64,000 nucleotides of DNA. Source: an uncultured Erysipelotrichaceae bacterium (GTDB lineage: Bacteria; Bacillota_I; Bacilli_A; Erysipelotrichales; Erysipelotrichaceae). The notes under the pieces are model-generated. The model was given only the letters and a program-made list of their open reading frames with translations. It searched no databases and was not told the DNA's origin. Every line of letters begins with the position of its first letter. Position 1 is the stretch's first letter. Location of the stretch: positions 54,031 through 118,030 of the forward strand of contig CANOSP010000004.1 of the NCBI GenBank assembly GCA_947569705.1, written 5' to 3'. This document shows, one piece after another, positions 16,131 through 25,680 of this stretch. The position numbers and the translations under genes are program-made.

Positions 16131-18692
16131 ATGAATTATGAAAAGATGTCGGAAAAACTGCAAATGATTTTAATGCGCAGTGTGGAGATCAGCCGCAGCT
16201 ATTCACATTCTACGGTTGACACCATTCATTTACTGCAGGCTATTTTTGAAGATGATGTTTTAAACGGACTTTATCAACGACTTTCGCTGGATAAGCAACA
16301 GGCTTTGAGTATGATTCAAAAAGAGATGGCTCATATTGCCGTAAGCAGCGGTGCTAATCCACAGTTGTCGAATGAGGCAGCGCAAAGCTTTGCGAAGGCA
16401 GAAAAGTGGAGTGAATCCGTTCAAGAGACATATTTAAGTGTGGCATCGGTATGGATTGCTTTGATGTTTAATAAATCATATATATCGAAACAGTTGGTTA
16501 AAGCATTTCAGTTAAAAGAAGAGCAATGTAAAGAGGAAGAATTAAAACGCAGAGGGGGTATGAAAATGGACAGTCCGAATGCAGAAAACAATATCGAAGC
16601 ATTAAGCAAATACGGTCGTGATCTCGTTGCGGATGTGAAAAGCGGTAAAATTGATCCGATTATCGGACGTGATGATGAAATTCGTCGTGTGATTCAAATC
16701 TTATCACGAAAGACTAAGAATAATCCGGTCTTGATCGGTGAGCCGGGAGTCGGTAAAACCGCTGTGGTAGAAGGCATCGCATGGCGGATTATGAAAGGTG
16801 ATGTGCCGCAGTCATTAAAGGAAAAGCGACTGATTGAATTGGATATGGGATCACTGATTGCCGGTGCGAAATATCGCGGAGAGTTTGAAGAGCGTTTAAA
16901 GGCGATTTTAGCGGAAGTAAAAAAGGCAGAGGGCGGTATTATCTTATTTATTGATGAATTGCATAATTTAGTCGGCGCCGGGAAAACAGAAGGATCCATG
17001 GATGCGGCGAATTTACTGAAACCGATGCTGGCGCGCGGTGAGCTTCGCTGTATCGGCGCAACCACTTTTCAGGAATATCGCCAATATATTGAAAAGGATG
17101 CGGCATTGGAGCGAAGATTTCAGCGTGTTATGGTTAAGGAGCCGACCGTCGAAGATACGATTTCAATTCTGCGCGGTTTAAAAGATCGCTTTGAATCCTA
17201 TCACGGTGTGAAGATTTTAGATGAATCCATTATTGCGGCTGCTGTGTTATCCAATCGTTATATTACCGATCGCTTTCTGCCGGATAAAGCGATTGATTTA
17301 ATCGATGAAGCTTGTGCAACCTTGCGTGTGGAGATGGAGTCGATGCCGCAGGAGTTAGATGCTTTACAGCGTAAAATTATGCAGCTGCAGATTGAAGAAA
17401 CCGCCTTAAAGCAGGAAGATGATAAAAAGGCTGTGGAAAGACGGGAAGATATTCATCGTGAATTGGCAGAGTTAAATGCGCAAAAGGATGAACTTTATAC
17501 AAAATGGGAAGATGAAAAGACTGAATTAGAAGCGGGTAAAAACGCCAAAATGCAGCTGGAGAAAGCACGGCTTGATTTAGAACAGGCGCAAAATGAGGCA
17601 CGTTATGAGGATGCCGCCCGTTTACAATATGAAACAATTCCGCACTTACAAAAGCTGATCAAAAAGCAACAGGAAACAGAAAAAGTAGATGCACTGATTC
17701 AAGAGACGGTTAATGAGGAAATCATCGCTAAAATTGTGTCACGGTGGACCGGTGTTGAGGTCAGCCGCTTAGTCGAAAGCGAGCGTGTTAAGCTATTGAA
17801 CTTAAAGGCTTCATTAAGCAAACGAGTGATCGGTCAGGATCATGCACTTGCTTTGGTAAGTGACGCAATCTTGCGTTCAAAAGCACAGATTCAGGATGAA
17901 AACCGTCCGATCGGCAGCTTCCTGTTCTTAGGACCTACCGGTGTCGGTAAAACCGAAGTTGCCAAAGCATTGGCTGAACAGCTGTTTGACAGTGAGAGCC
18001 ATATCATTCGCATTGATATGAGTGAATATATGGAAAAGCACAGTGTTTCGCGTTTAATCGGTGCGCCTCCGGGATATGTCGGCTATGAGGAAGGCGGACA
18101 GCTCAGTGAGGCAGTGCGCCGCAACCCTTATTCGATTGTTTTATTTGATGAGGTTGAAAAAGCACATCCCGATGTGTTCAATGTACTGCTTCAGATTTTG
18201 GATGACGGACGTATTACCGATTCTAAGGGAGTCACGGTAGATTTTAAAAATACACTGTTGATTATGACAAGTAATTTAGGATCACAATATGCCTTTGATG
18301 ATCCGGAATCAAGAGAAGCTAATTATATGAAAGAGGTTAAGCAGTTCTTTAAACCGGAATTTGTCAATCGTATTGATGAAATTATCGTGTTCCGCGCTCT
18401 CAACGACAGTGTGCTGAAACAGATTGCGTATAAGTTTATCAAGGAGCTGCAGGAGCGCTTAATGCAAAAGGATATTACGCTGTTCGTGGATGATGAGGTA
18501 TATGATGAAATTGCCGAACAAGGTGTTGATCCGATTTACGGCGCCCGTCCGATGAAGCGGTATATCCAAAGAACGATTGAAAATGTGATTGCACACAAGA
18601 TGATTGAAGGGAATGCAGGTAAGGGAGATCGCATCTCTCTTCGCTGTCACAACGGTGAATATGAGGCACTTATTCTTCATGATGTGGAATAA
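16131..18692 (+). CDS. clpB: ATP-dependent disaggregase ClpB
   Basis: Hsp100 chaperone that pulls proteins out of aggregates with DnaK/DnaJ in the cytoplasm. The 853-aa protein has a Clp N-domain (about 1-145), AAA+ domain 1 with Walker A GEPGVGKT (about residue 204) and Walker [11 protein letters not shown], the ClpB middle coiled coil (about 400-520, rich in KLQ/E), and AAA+ domain 2 with GPTGVGKT (about 603) and the sensor regions. The middle domain separates it from ClpC. Two CIRCE elements flank its promoter, so HrcA repression is expected, whereas many Firmicutes use CtsR for clpB; no CtsR heptad repeat is visible. Confidence 0.96.
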   Translation: MNYEKMSEKLQMILMRSVEISRSYSHSTVDTIHLLQAIFEDDVLNGLYQRLSLDKQQALSMIQKEMAHIAVSSGANPQLSNEAAQSFAKAEKWSESVQETYLSVASVWIALMFNKSYISKQLVKAFQLKEEQCKEEELKRRGGMKMDSPNAENNIEALSKYGRDLVADVKSGKIDPIIGRDDEIRRVIQILSRKTKNNPVLIGEPGVGKTAVVEGIAWRIMKGDVPQSLKEKRLIELDMGSLIAGAKYRGEFEERLKAILAEVKKAEGGIILFIDELHNLVGAGKTEGSMDAANLLKPMLARGELRCIGATTFQEYRQYIEKDAALERRFQRVMVKEPTVEDTISILRGLKDRFESYHGVKILDESIIAAAVLSNRYITDRFLPDKAIDLIDEACATLRVEMESMPQELDALQRKIMQLQIEETALKQEDDKKAVERREDIHRELAELNAQKDELYTKWEDEKTELEAGKNAKMQLEKARLDLEQAQNEARYEDAARLQYETIPHLQKLIKKQQETEKVDALIQETVNEEIIAKIVSRWTGVEVSRLVESERVKLLNLKASLSKRVIGQDHALALVSDAILRSKAQIQDENRPIGSFLFLGPTGVGKTEVAKALAEQLFDSESHIIRIDMSEYMEKHSVSRLIGAPPGYVGYEEGGQLSEAVRRNPYSIVLFDEVEKAHPDVFNVLLQILDDGRITDSKGVTVDFKNTLLIMTSNLGSQYAFDDPESREANYMKEVKQFFKPEFVNRIDEIIVFRALNDSVLKQIAYKFIKELQERLMQKDITLFVDDEVYDEIAEQGVDPIYGARPMKRYIQRTIENVIAHKMIEGNAGKGDRISLRCHNGEYEALILHDVE

Positions 18693-18728
18693 GTGAATTT
18701 GCTTGATTCATTTATTTCTGAATGCGGC

Positions 18729-18739
18729 TGTGCTATAAT
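18729..18739 (+). promoter_or_regulatory. Extended -10 promoter of zinc-ribbon gene
   Basis: TGTGCTATAAT is a perfect TG-n-TATAAT. It is the same 11-mer as at 15241 and 25635. Confidence 0.6.
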
Positions 18740-18762
18740 AACAGCGATTGGAGATGGAGCTT

Positions 18763-19158
18763 ATGAAACAATGGTTTCGACGTTTTATGTACGGTCGATA
18801 CGGTGTCGATCAATTCAGCCTGTTTCTTTTAGGTGTATATATTTTTCTTACCGTTTTAAATTTATTTCTGCGTTTTCCGTATATGATTTATTTATACGGA
18901 ATCGTATTATTGATCTGTTACTTACGCATTTTTTCTAAAAACATCAGTAAACGAAGGGCAGAAAATGATCGCTTCTTATCTGTTTATCGACCGATAAGAC
19001 GCTGGTTGAAAGATAAAAAAGAACGCATTCGCGACTTTCGCACACATCGTTATTTTACATGTCCGAATTGTAAACAGCGACTTCGCGTCCCGAAAGGAAA
19101 GGGCGAAATTACAATTACTTGTATTAAATGTCGCCATCGCTTTGATCGTCGCACTTAA
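18763..19158 (+). CDS. Membrane protein with C-terminal zinc ribbon
   Basis: Protein of 131 aa. Two hydrophobic segments (about residues 16-38 and 41-58) are followed by a basic linker and a four-cysteine zinc ribbon at the C terminus (CPNCKQRLRVPKGKG, then CIKCRHRF). This arrangement is found in uncharacterised Firmicute proteins; I know no function. I chose ATG 18763 because GGAG precedes it at 18756-18759; an in-frame ATG at 18748 would overlap the ribosome site. It has its own extended -10 promoter and is separated from clpB by 70 bases. Confidence 0.82.
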   Translation: MKQWFRRFMYGRYGVDQFSLFLLGVYIFLTVLNLFLRFPYMIYLYGIVLLICYLRIFSKNISKRRAENDRFLSVYRPIRRWLKDKKERIRDFRTHRYFTCPNCKQRLRVPKGKGEITITCIKCRHRFDRRT

Positions 19159-19226
19159 AGTACAAAAAAGTACACTTTATATGTTCAGGCTTTGATAATT
19201 AATAAACAGATAAACATATGAGAATA

Positions 19227-19285
19227 AAAAAGGCAGTAAGATGACTACTCAACGTAACACATGTAGTACTTACTGTCTTTTTATA
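19227..19285. terminator. Large bidirectional hairpin terminator
   Basis: AAAAAGGCAGTAAG (19227-19240) pairs with CTTACTGTCTTTTT (19269-19282) with one G-U, and ACTAC/GTAGT pair within. A and T runs flank both sides. It lies between the convergent zinc-ribbon and Xre genes. Confidence 0.85.
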
Positions 19286-19325
19286 TGGCAATTACAGCCA
19301 AAAATTAAGCATAACGAATTTTATC

Positions 19326-19541
19326 TTACTCTTTTTCGTTTTTAACAAATTCAAATATATCGCAAGGTACACAGTCCAAGATCTTACAGAGTTTTTCCAC
19401 CGTAGATAAAGTGATCCCTCTGTTATGATGTAAATTATCGACTGTTCCTTTTGAAACACCGTATTCTGTTTCTAGTTTATATTGAGAGATTCCTTTTTGT
19501 TTTAAAGTGTTAAAAAACGGTTTGTAACTGATGATAGACAT
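19326..19541 (-). CDS. Small Xre/Cro-type HTH regulator
   Basis: Single-domain helix-turn-helix protein of 71 aa. The recognisable core is KGISQYKLETEYGVSKGTVD followed by LSTVEKLCKILDCVPCDIFEF, the pattern of small Cro/C1-type DNA-binding proteins often found as free-standing regulators in Firmicutes. I chose ATG 19541; a GTG at 19544 is part of the GAGGTG ribosome site. It has no toxin or phage gene beside it, so its target is unknown. Confidence 0.85.
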   Translation of the reverse strand: MSIISYKPFFNTLKQKGISQYKLETEYGVSKGTVDNLHHNRGITLSTVEKLCKILDCVPCDIFEFVKNEKE

Positions 19542-19544
19542 CAC

Positions 19545-19791
19545 CTCATTTCTGTTTTTTATTTTTTAACTCATTCTTTCATTTCCGAATACTTAGGGAT
19601 ATTATATCAAAAGCGTTAATGCATTTCAGACTTATTTGACAAAAAATCCTTTACAGTTAATGAATCTCAGCCAAAATCATCAAATAATTGTTTCATATGT
19701 ATATTAAGTTTGTTTACTCATGTATAAAGTATTCAGAGGTATAAACTGAATGATTGTCTGTGTATGCTGCATTTTCTTCCAATAAAATTTT
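19545..19791. other. Gap with no recognisable gene
   Basis: AT-rich sequence between the Xre gene and the trpS terminator. I see no coding frame with family resemblance, repeat or clear operator. Confidence 0.5.
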
Positions 19792-19836
19792 ATAAAAAAA
19801 GCAGGCAAATATGTAGATACATTATCTGCTTGCTTC
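19792..19836 (-). terminator. Terminator of trpS
   Basis: On the minus strand AAGCAAGCA and TGCCTGCTT pair with one G-U around a 19-base loop, followed by a seven-T run. It lies 45 bases beyond the trpS stop. Confidence 0.75.
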
Positions 19837-19880
19837 TTGTTATTTTATCAATAGATGATCAGCCTGTTATGGAAATCGGA

Positions 19881-20873
19881 TCAACGCTTTTGAATACTGA
19901 GTCCCAGTTTGCGTTTTACCTTTGCGACCTTCTTATAAGCGATTTTGCCGGCTTTTTCATTACCGTTTTGGATGATCTCATCAATCTTACCGCTTGCGAT
20001 GATTGCTTGATATTTTACCTGTAACTCGCTTAGGAAATCATAGACTGCCTGTCCGACTTCCTTTTTGAGATCACCGTATCCTTTCCCTTGATAACGCTCA
20101 ACAATAGAATCGATCGATTCGTTGCTTAATGACGATAAAATCGTTAATAAATTGGCAAGACCCGGTTGATTTTCGGGGTCATACTGAATGATACCCAATG
20201 AATCAGTGACTGCCGACATAATCTTTTTACGGGCAACACTCGGCTCATCGAGTAAATCAATTGTTCCTTTGGGATTATCCTCTGATTTGCTCATTTTTTT
20301 CGTCGGATTTTGCAGGGACATAATCTTAGCGCCGACTTTCGCCACAACCGGTTCCGGAACGATAAACGTATCGCCGTAGCGATGATTAAAGCGTTCGGCT
20401 AAATTGCGGGCAAGCTCGACATGTTGCTTCTGATCGACACCGACCGGTACATAATCAGCGTCATACATTAATATATCCGCTGCCATTAATGCAGGATAGG
20501 TAAACAATCCGGCAGTGATACCGGTTTCCTGCTTTGCGCATTTATCCTTATACTGAGTCATACGCTGTAATTCACCCATATAGGAATGACAAGTTAAAAT
20601 CCATCCTAATTCGGTATGTTGAGGCAAATCCGACTGCAGAAACAGCGTTGTTTTCTCGGGATCCAAGCCGCATGCCATATACAGTGCAATTAAGTCTCGA
20701 GTATTTTTTTTCAGCTCTTGGGGATCGTTTTGAACGGTAATTGCATGCATATTGGCGATAAAGACAAATAATTCATAATCATCTTGATAGGAAACAAAAT
20801 GACGGATTGCGCCGATATAGTTTCCTAAAGTTAATCTGCCTGTCGGCTTTACGCCGCTTAACATTCGTTTCAT
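19881..20873 (-). CDS. trpS: Tryptophanyl-tRNA synthetase
   Basis: Class I aminoacyl-tRNA synthetase that charges tRNA(Trp). The 330-aa protein has the HIGH-like motif TLGNYIGA near residue 15 and the KMSKS loop (KKMSKSEDN) near residue 195, with the usual GVDQKQHVELAR block in between. The start ATG 20873 has AAGGAGG directly upstream. Expression is controlled by the T-box leader above it. Confidence 0.97.
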   Translation of the reverse strand: MKRMLSGVKPTGRLTLGNYIGAIRHFVSYQDDYELFVFIANMHAITVQNDPQELKKNTRDLIALYMACGLDPEKTTLFLQSDLPQHTELGWILTCHSYMGELQRMTQYKDKCAKQETGITAGLFTYPALMAADILMYDADYVPVGVDQKQHVELARNLAERFNHRYGDTFIVPEPVVAKVGAKIMSLQNPTKKMSKSEDNPKGTIDLLDEPSVARKKIMSAVTDSLGIIQYDPENQPGLANLLTILSSLSNESIDSIVERYQGKGYGDLKKEVGQAVYDFLSELQVKYQAIIASGKIDEIIQNGNEKAGKIAYKKVAKVKRKLGLSIQKR

Positions 20874-20884
20874 TGTGAAACCTC

Positions 20885-21103
20885 CTTAAAATAAAAAAAC
20901 GCCCATTACTGGGACGTATTATCTACGTGGTGCCACCCGGCTTTCTGTAAAAACAGCTCTTAGTGATAACGGTACTGCCGGGACGATGCCATGCTTTAAA
21001 GGTCCAATTCGACATGAACTCTTTGCGTGATCTCTCAACTTTGATCACACTCTCTGTAAAGGAAGATCATTCAGCCTACTAAGCCTTTATCTGACGCATA
21101 TTC
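20885..21103 (-). promoter_or_regulatory. T-box riboswitch leader of trpS
   Basis: On the minus strand the conserved T-box sequence GGGTGGCACC (20938-20929) lies just before a terminator hairpin (ACGTCCCA ... TGGGCGT, then seven T, ending about 20893). The TGGC core would pair with the 3' GCCA of an uncharged tRNA, fitting the G discriminator of tRNA(Trp). A TGG codon at 21006-21004, in the context GAATTGGACC, is the likely specifier. AGTAGG and AGAGAG motifs further upstream fit stem I. Confidence 0.92.
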
Positions 21104-21109
21104 TTTATT

Positions 21110-21138
21110 ATGATATACCATTGCGAATGAAAGTGCAA
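21110..21138 (-). promoter_or_regulatory. trpS promoter
   Basis: On the minus strand TTGCAC (21138-21133) and TATCAT (21115-21110) are separated by 17 bp, placing the RNA start near 21103, at the head of the T-box leader. Confidence 0.75.
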
Positions 21139-21178
21139 GCTTTTTTTGCCTGTGTGATTACTATGAGAAAGATAAGAA

Positions 21179-21212
21179 AAGCTTAACCGGAATGCTTTCC
21201 TTGGTTAAGCTT
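21179..21212 (-). terminator. Terminator of typA
   Basis: AAGCTTAACC (21179-21188) and GGTTAAGCTT (21203-21212) are perfect 10-bp complements; on the minus strand the stem is followed by TTTTC. It starts seven bases beyond the typA stop. Confidence 0.78.
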
Positions 21213-21218
21213 GTTTCG

Positions 21219-23060
21219 TTATTCTTCGATCGGTGTTTCCGCATTCATTTTTTCACGATAATATTGGCGGCGATCCTGCGGCTTTAAGCCTTTTTTACGC
21301 AATCGGATCGTATCCGGTGTGATTTCAACCAATTCATCGTCATTGATCCATTCCAAAGCTTCTTCTAATGTCATTTCTCTCGGCGGAGTTAAGCGCATGG
21401 CTTCATCATTGCCGCTGGAGCGAATCGCTGTCAGTTTTTTATTTTTCAGCGGATTGACATCTAAATCAATGTTACGCGCCGATTCACCGATAATCATACC
21501 TTCATAGACTTCCGTCTGCGGATTGATAAATAAGGAGCCGCGTTCCTGCAGATTCCACAGTGCATAAGTCATGGCTTTACCTGTTTCGGTGGAAATCATG
21601 GCACCGTTGGCGCGCTGTGGGATTTCACCTTTATACGGTGTATATCCGGCAATGCGGCGAACGAGTGTACCTTCACCACGGGTATCGTTGATAAATTCAC
21701 TACGATAACCAAGAAGACCGCGTGTCGGTGCTTCATAGATAATACGGCAATAGCCGCCTTCCTCAGTCATATCGATCATTGTTCCTTTACGCAGATTCAG
21801 CTTGTTAATGACTGTGCCGCTGTATTCTTCCGGCACAAGCGCAATGACCTCTTCGATCGGTTCCACGGTTTTATCGTTTTCATCCTTATGCAGAATGACT
21901 TCCGGCTTGGAAACCGCTAATTCGTAGCCTTCACGGCGCATCTCTTCGATCAATACCGAGATATGCAGCTCTCCGCGTCCGCTGACCTTGAAACAATCGG
22001 CACTGTCGGTCGCTTCTACCTTTAAACCGACATTGACCTCTAATTCTTTTTCCAGTCGTTCCTTAATATTTCTTGAAGTGACAAACTTACCGCTTAATCC
22101 TGCGAACGGTGATTTATTTACTAAGAAATTCATGCTCAAGGTCGGTTCTTCAATCGCAATGCTTGCCATCGGCAACGGTGTATCCTTTAAGCACAGTGTT
22201 TCACCGATGGAAATATCGGCGATACCCGCTACTACAACAATATCGCCGCTGCGCGCTTCCTCGACGGATACACGAGACAACCCGCGATACACAAAAATCT
22301 GTGAGGTTTGTTTTACGCGCGCATTCCCTTGATCATCACAAACAAGTACCTGCATCTGCGGTTTTAAGATGCCCTGATATAATCTTCCGATTCCCAAACG
22401 TCCGATATAATCATCATAGGCAAGTGCCGAAATCTGCATCTGCAGCGGTTCTTCATCCATATCGGGATATACATCACAGTGCTTTAAGATTGTTTTAAAC
22501 AGCGGTTCAATCGAATCACTGGGGGTATCCATATCGTATTGTACGATTCCTTCACGGGCAATTCCGTATAAAATCGGAAAATCGAGCTGTTCATCATTCG
22601 CATTCAGATCTAAGAATAACTCATAAACTTCATCGACAACTTCCTGCGCTCTTTGATCTTTTTTATCAATCTTATTAATTAATAAAATCGGCTTTAAGCC
22701 TAATTCCAAGCTTTTGCTTAACACGAAACGTGTCTGCGGCATCGGTCCTTCACTGGAATCCACAAGCAGAATTACCGTATCGACGGTACGGATAATGCGC
22801 TCTACTTCACTGGAGAAATCCGCATGTCCGGGAGTATCCACAATATTGATCTTAACACCGTCATGGATGACACTGCAGTTTTTTGAATAAATCGTAATTC
22901 CGCGCTCGCGTTCCTGATCGTTGGAATCCATTATGCAGTCCACAACTTTTTCATTTGAACGAAATACATCACTCTGTCTTAAAAACGCATCGACCAGTGT
23001 TGATTTACCTGCATCTACATGGGCGATGACCGCAATATTAATCATTTTTTCTTTATCCAT
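21219..23060 (-). CDS. typA: Ribosome-associated GTPase TypA/BipA
   Basis: Translational GTPase related to EF-G that acts in 50S assembly and stress or cold adaptation. The 613-aa protein has the G1 loop HVDAGKST, the switch region [18 protein letters not shown] (G3) and NKID (G4), then EF-G-like domains and the BipA C-terminal domain with [12 protein letters not shown]. Most TypA proteins have HVDHGKTT in G1; the Ala and Ser here are a variant. I chose ATG 23060, preceded by AGGA; the frame stays open 64 codons further but that stretch overlaps the divergent promoter region and has no family match. Confidence 0.94.
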   Translation of the reverse strand: MDKEKMINIAVIAHVDAGKSTLVDAFLRQSDVFRSNEKVVDCIMDSNDQERERGITIYSKNCSVIHDGVKINIVDTPGHADFSSEVERIIRTVDTVILLVDSSEGPMPQTRFVLSKSLELGLKPILLINKIDKKDQRAQEVVDEVYELFLDLNANDEQLDFPILYGIAREGIVQYDMDTPSDSIEPLFKTILKHCDVYPDMDEEPLQMQISALAYDDYIGRLGIGRLYQGILKPQMQVLVCDDQGNARVKQTSQIFVYRGLSRVSVEEARSGDIVVVAGIADISIGETLCLKDTPLPMASIAIEEPTLSMNFLVNKSPFAGLSGKFVTSRNIKERLEKELEVNVGLKVEATDSADCFKVSGRGELHISVLIEEMRREGYELAVSKPEVILHKDENDKTVEPIEEVIALVPEEYSGTVINKLNLRKGTMIDMTEEGGYCRIIYEAPTRGLLGYRSEFINDTRGEGTLVRRIAGYTPYKGEIPQRANGAMISTETGKAMTYALWNLQERGSLFINPQTEVYEGMIIGESARNIDLDVNPLKNKKLTAIRSSGNDEAMRLTPPREMTLEEALEWINDDELVEITPDTIRLRKKGLKPQDRRQYYREKMNAETPIEE

Positions 23061-23188
23061 TTTCATTCCTACTTTCAAATACATCCTATATGATATACCG
23101 ATTTGCTCATAAATACAATTTTTTTCCGCAAAAATAAGCATGTTTATTTTGTTGTCACCCATATAATAGAACGAAAACAGGTGATACA

Positions 23189-24508
23189 ATGAATAAAAAA
23201 AGAATCTTATTAATCGCAGTGCTATGTTTTTTAGGTGCTTGTGCGAATACAAAATCGCTGAAAGTTAATCATCAAAGTGTTCATCATGAATTTGGTGAAA
23301 GTGTTCATGAAAAGGAATATGAGGATACGTATGTGATGAATTTGATTTATCCTAAAACTGATATTCCGACATTAGATGAAGAAATTCAAAATATCATTCA
23401 AAGCTATAAGAGTGATTTTCTGGCACAGCCGTTTGTGAAATCAGATGATCGCTATGAATTCAATGTGGATTATCAGTCTTATATAAAGGATGATCGTTAT
23501 ATTTCCGTAAAGATGGATATTTTTATGAACGGAACAAGTCAAAAAGAAGTCATTGAAACTTTAATTTACGATCAAAAAAAAGAACGATTTTTAGCATATG
23601 ATGATGTGTTTGATCAGGATGCGACTGCTGTAATCAGTGCGATGGTACAGGAAAAGCTGAAGACACAGTACCCGAAGGAATGCGGCAGTAAAGCTTTTGC
23701 GATTCATACTGCCCCGGCAGCGCATAATTTTGATCAATTTATTTTGCGAAAGGGAGAAATTGTCTTTTATTTTGATGAACATACGGTGTTAGATCACACA
23801 ACGTATGTAGAAGTGGATTATGATGCTTTAAAAGATGTGATCTCGATTGAAAAAGAAGAGGAAAGTGTCTTTGTGCCGTATCAGGATGTGTTGAATGAGC
23901 CGGTAAAGCAAATAGATAAGGATAAACCGATGGTAGCCTTAACCTTTGATGACGGACCTACATTAAAATATACGAGTGCCATATTAGACTGTTTAAAGGA
24001 AAATCAAGCTTCCGCTACGTTCTTTGTTCTCGGTTCACGTGCCGAAGATTATCCTCAGCTGTTACAGCGTATGGTATTAGAAGGAAATGAAATCGGCAAT
24101 CATACGTTTACGCATAAACAGCTGACCACACTTTCCAAAGAAAATATTGAAGAAGAAATCAGTGCGACGCAGGAATCAATTCACGCTGTTACCAATCGCT
24201 ATCCGAAGGTGATCAGACCGCCTTACGGTTCTAAAAATGATACGGTGCTGCAATGTACGCAAGGGAAAAAGCTTGTGACATGGACCATTGACAGTGAGGA
24301 CTGGCGTTCCCGCAATGCGCAGACGATTGTGAATAAAGTGTTGAAGGATGTGAAAGATGGTGACATTATTCTGTTACATGATTTTTATGCATCAACTGCC
24401 GAAGCTGCGATCATTTTAATCCCCAAGCTTCAGGAAATGGGTTTTCAATTAGTTACTGTATCTGAATTATATGAGTACGGCAAAAATGATGCAGGAAAAA
24501 TTATGTAG
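23189..24508 (+). CDS. PdaC-like lipoprotein polysaccharide deacetylase
   Basis: Predicted cell-surface lipoprotein of 439 aa. The signal peptide ends with the lipobox LGAC (Cys20). Residues about 40-235 resemble the DUF4163/DUF3298 region of Bacillus PdaC, and residues about 245-430 form a NodB deacetylase with TFDDGP (metal Asp), NHTFTH (metal His pair) and RPPYGS, all intact. Likely substrates are N-acetylated sugars of peptidoglycan, which would increase lysozyme resistance. AGGTGA precedes ATG 23189, and a TATAAT lies at 23162-23167. It is divergent from typA. Confidence 0.9.
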   Translation: MNKKRILLIAVLCFLGACANTKSLKVNHQSVHHEFGESVHEKEYEDTYVMNLIYPKTDIPTLDEEIQNIIQSYKSDFLAQPFVKSDDRYEFNVDYQSYIKDDRYISVKMDIFMNGTSQKEVIETLIYDQKKERFLAYDDVFDQDATAVISAMVQEKLKTQYPKECGSKAFAIHTAPAAHNFDQFILRKGEIVFYFDEHTVLDHTTYVEVDYDALKDVISIEKEEESVFVPYQDVLNEPVKQIDKDKPMVALTFDDGPTLKYTSAILDCLKENQASATFFVLGSRAEDYPQLLQRMVLEGNEIGNHTFTHKQLTTLSKENIEEEISATQESIHAVTNRYPKVIRPPYGSKNDTVLQCTQGKKLVTWTIDSEDWRSRNAQTIVNKVLKDVKDGDIILLHDFYASTAEAAIILIPKLQEMGFQLVTVSELYEYGKNDAGKIM

Positions 24509-24599
24509 TAAAATCTTTTGTTTCAAAGGCTTTCTTTCAAACGTGCTGTTCAATTATTTGAAAATAGTTTATAATGTTTGAAAAAAAGGGAGGAACAAA

Positions 24600-25595
24600 A
24601 TGCTTACGATTGAAAAAATGATCACTCATATCATGGATCCGTCCACTGATTCTCTCATTTGCAGCGATGTTTGCGCAGAATGTGAGGAAGCGAGTGAAAA
24701 GATGCTGGCACAAAAGGCGACTAAGCTTTTTCACAGTCAAAAGAAAAAAACCGGAAAAATGCCGGAATCAAATGAATTGCTTGAACTGCTTGAATCCTTA
24801 AAACAGGAACAGCTTTCATTTGCGGCTTTTTCTAAACAGCTTTGTTCATTTATTTATCAAAAAAAGCGTCAATATGCACAATATGATCCATGTGATTTTA
24901 TTGTGATGCTTATTGTCTATGAACAACAGCGTTATATATTGGGTATGGAAAACAGTTATGTTTCAGGATATATGCATGAATTGAACACATCAGAAACAGA
25001 AACGGAAATAACAATCACACAGGCTTCGATGATTTCTGCATCGCTGATTAAAAAGGATGCGGCTTTTTTGATTTGTCTGAGTGATTTTGAAGTCAGTACG
25101 ATTGAACATCAAATTGAAATTGAAGCGGAAAAGCGTTGTTTTTATAATGATCTTATCTTTCATTTGGATGCGCCGGTTTCTTATCATGATGCGCTTTCGG
25201 CAATTCATAAGGTCTGTGATAATTTAATTGAAGAATATGAGCTTCCTGCGTTTGATGTCAAAGGCAAAATGAAACAGGTTATTAAGGAACATGTGGAGCG
25301 GGAAGAGGCATTATTGCCGCAACAGCTTGCCGAAGCGGTATTTGAAACACAGCCGCTTGTACAAAAGCGATTTACGCAGGATTTGAAGGATCAGGGGATG
25401 GAGAAGGCAGTTGCGATTGAGCATGTGAAGCAGCGTAAGGCAGAACAGGTTCAAAGAATTAAAACGGATAAGGGAATCGAGTTGATTATTCCGGTTGATT
25501 ATATGAAAACAACGGATTATGTAGAAATTGTAAATGAAGAAGAAGGCAGAATTTCCATTCGCTTGAAAAATATCAATCGAATCATCAGTAAATAA
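24600..25595 (+). CDS. NdpA/YejK-like nucleoid-associated protein
   Basis: Cytoplasmic protein of 331 aa resembling the 37-kDa nucleoid-associated protein family. The C-terminal block DKGIELIIPVDYMKTTDYVE is the family hallmark, and the central part with YHDALSAIHKVCDN is consistent. Firmicute versions are shorter than or similar to Escherichia coli YejK. Function beyond nucleoid association is unknown. GGGAGG precedes ATG 24600, with TATAAT at 24570-24575. It stands alone between a surface lipoprotein gene and murF. Confidence 0.75.
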   Translation: MLTIEKMITHIMDPSTDSLICSDVCAECEEASEKMLAQKATKLFHSQKKKTGKMPESNELLELLESLKQEQLSFAAFSKQLCSFIYQKKRQYAQYDPCDFIVMLIVYEQQRYILGMENSYVSGYMHELNTSETETEITITQASMISASLIKKDAAFLICLSDFEVSTIEHQIEIEAEKRCFYNDLIFHLDAPVSYHDALSAIHKVCDNLIEEYELPAFDVKGKMKQVIKEHVEREEALLPQQLAEAVFETQPLVQKRFTQDLKDQGMEKAVAIEHVKQRKAEQVQRIKTDKGIELIIPVDYMKTTDYVEIVNEEEGRISIRLKNINRIISK

Positions 25596-25634
25596 TCAAA
25601 AACTTACGGTTCATACGAAAAAAGTAGGAAAAGT

Positions 25635-25645
25635 TGTGCTATAAT
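25635..25645 (+). promoter_or_regulatory. Extended -10 promoter of murF
   Basis: TGTGCTATAAT, identical to the motif at 18729. Transcription from here could cover murF, the VanG-like ligase and the racemase, up to the terminator at 29321. Confidence 0.65.
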
Positions 25646-25680
25646 AAATAAGAATGCGAATATGAGAGGATGTAGTGTAT

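Noticed and set aside
22109..22498. Open frame of 129 codons antisense to typA
   Set aside because: Cysteine- and arginine-rich translation without family resemblance, fully inside the well-conserved typA coding region.
23061..23252. Upstream extension of typA by 64 codons
   Set aside because: No homology in this part and it overlaps the divergent lipoprotein gene start and promoter.
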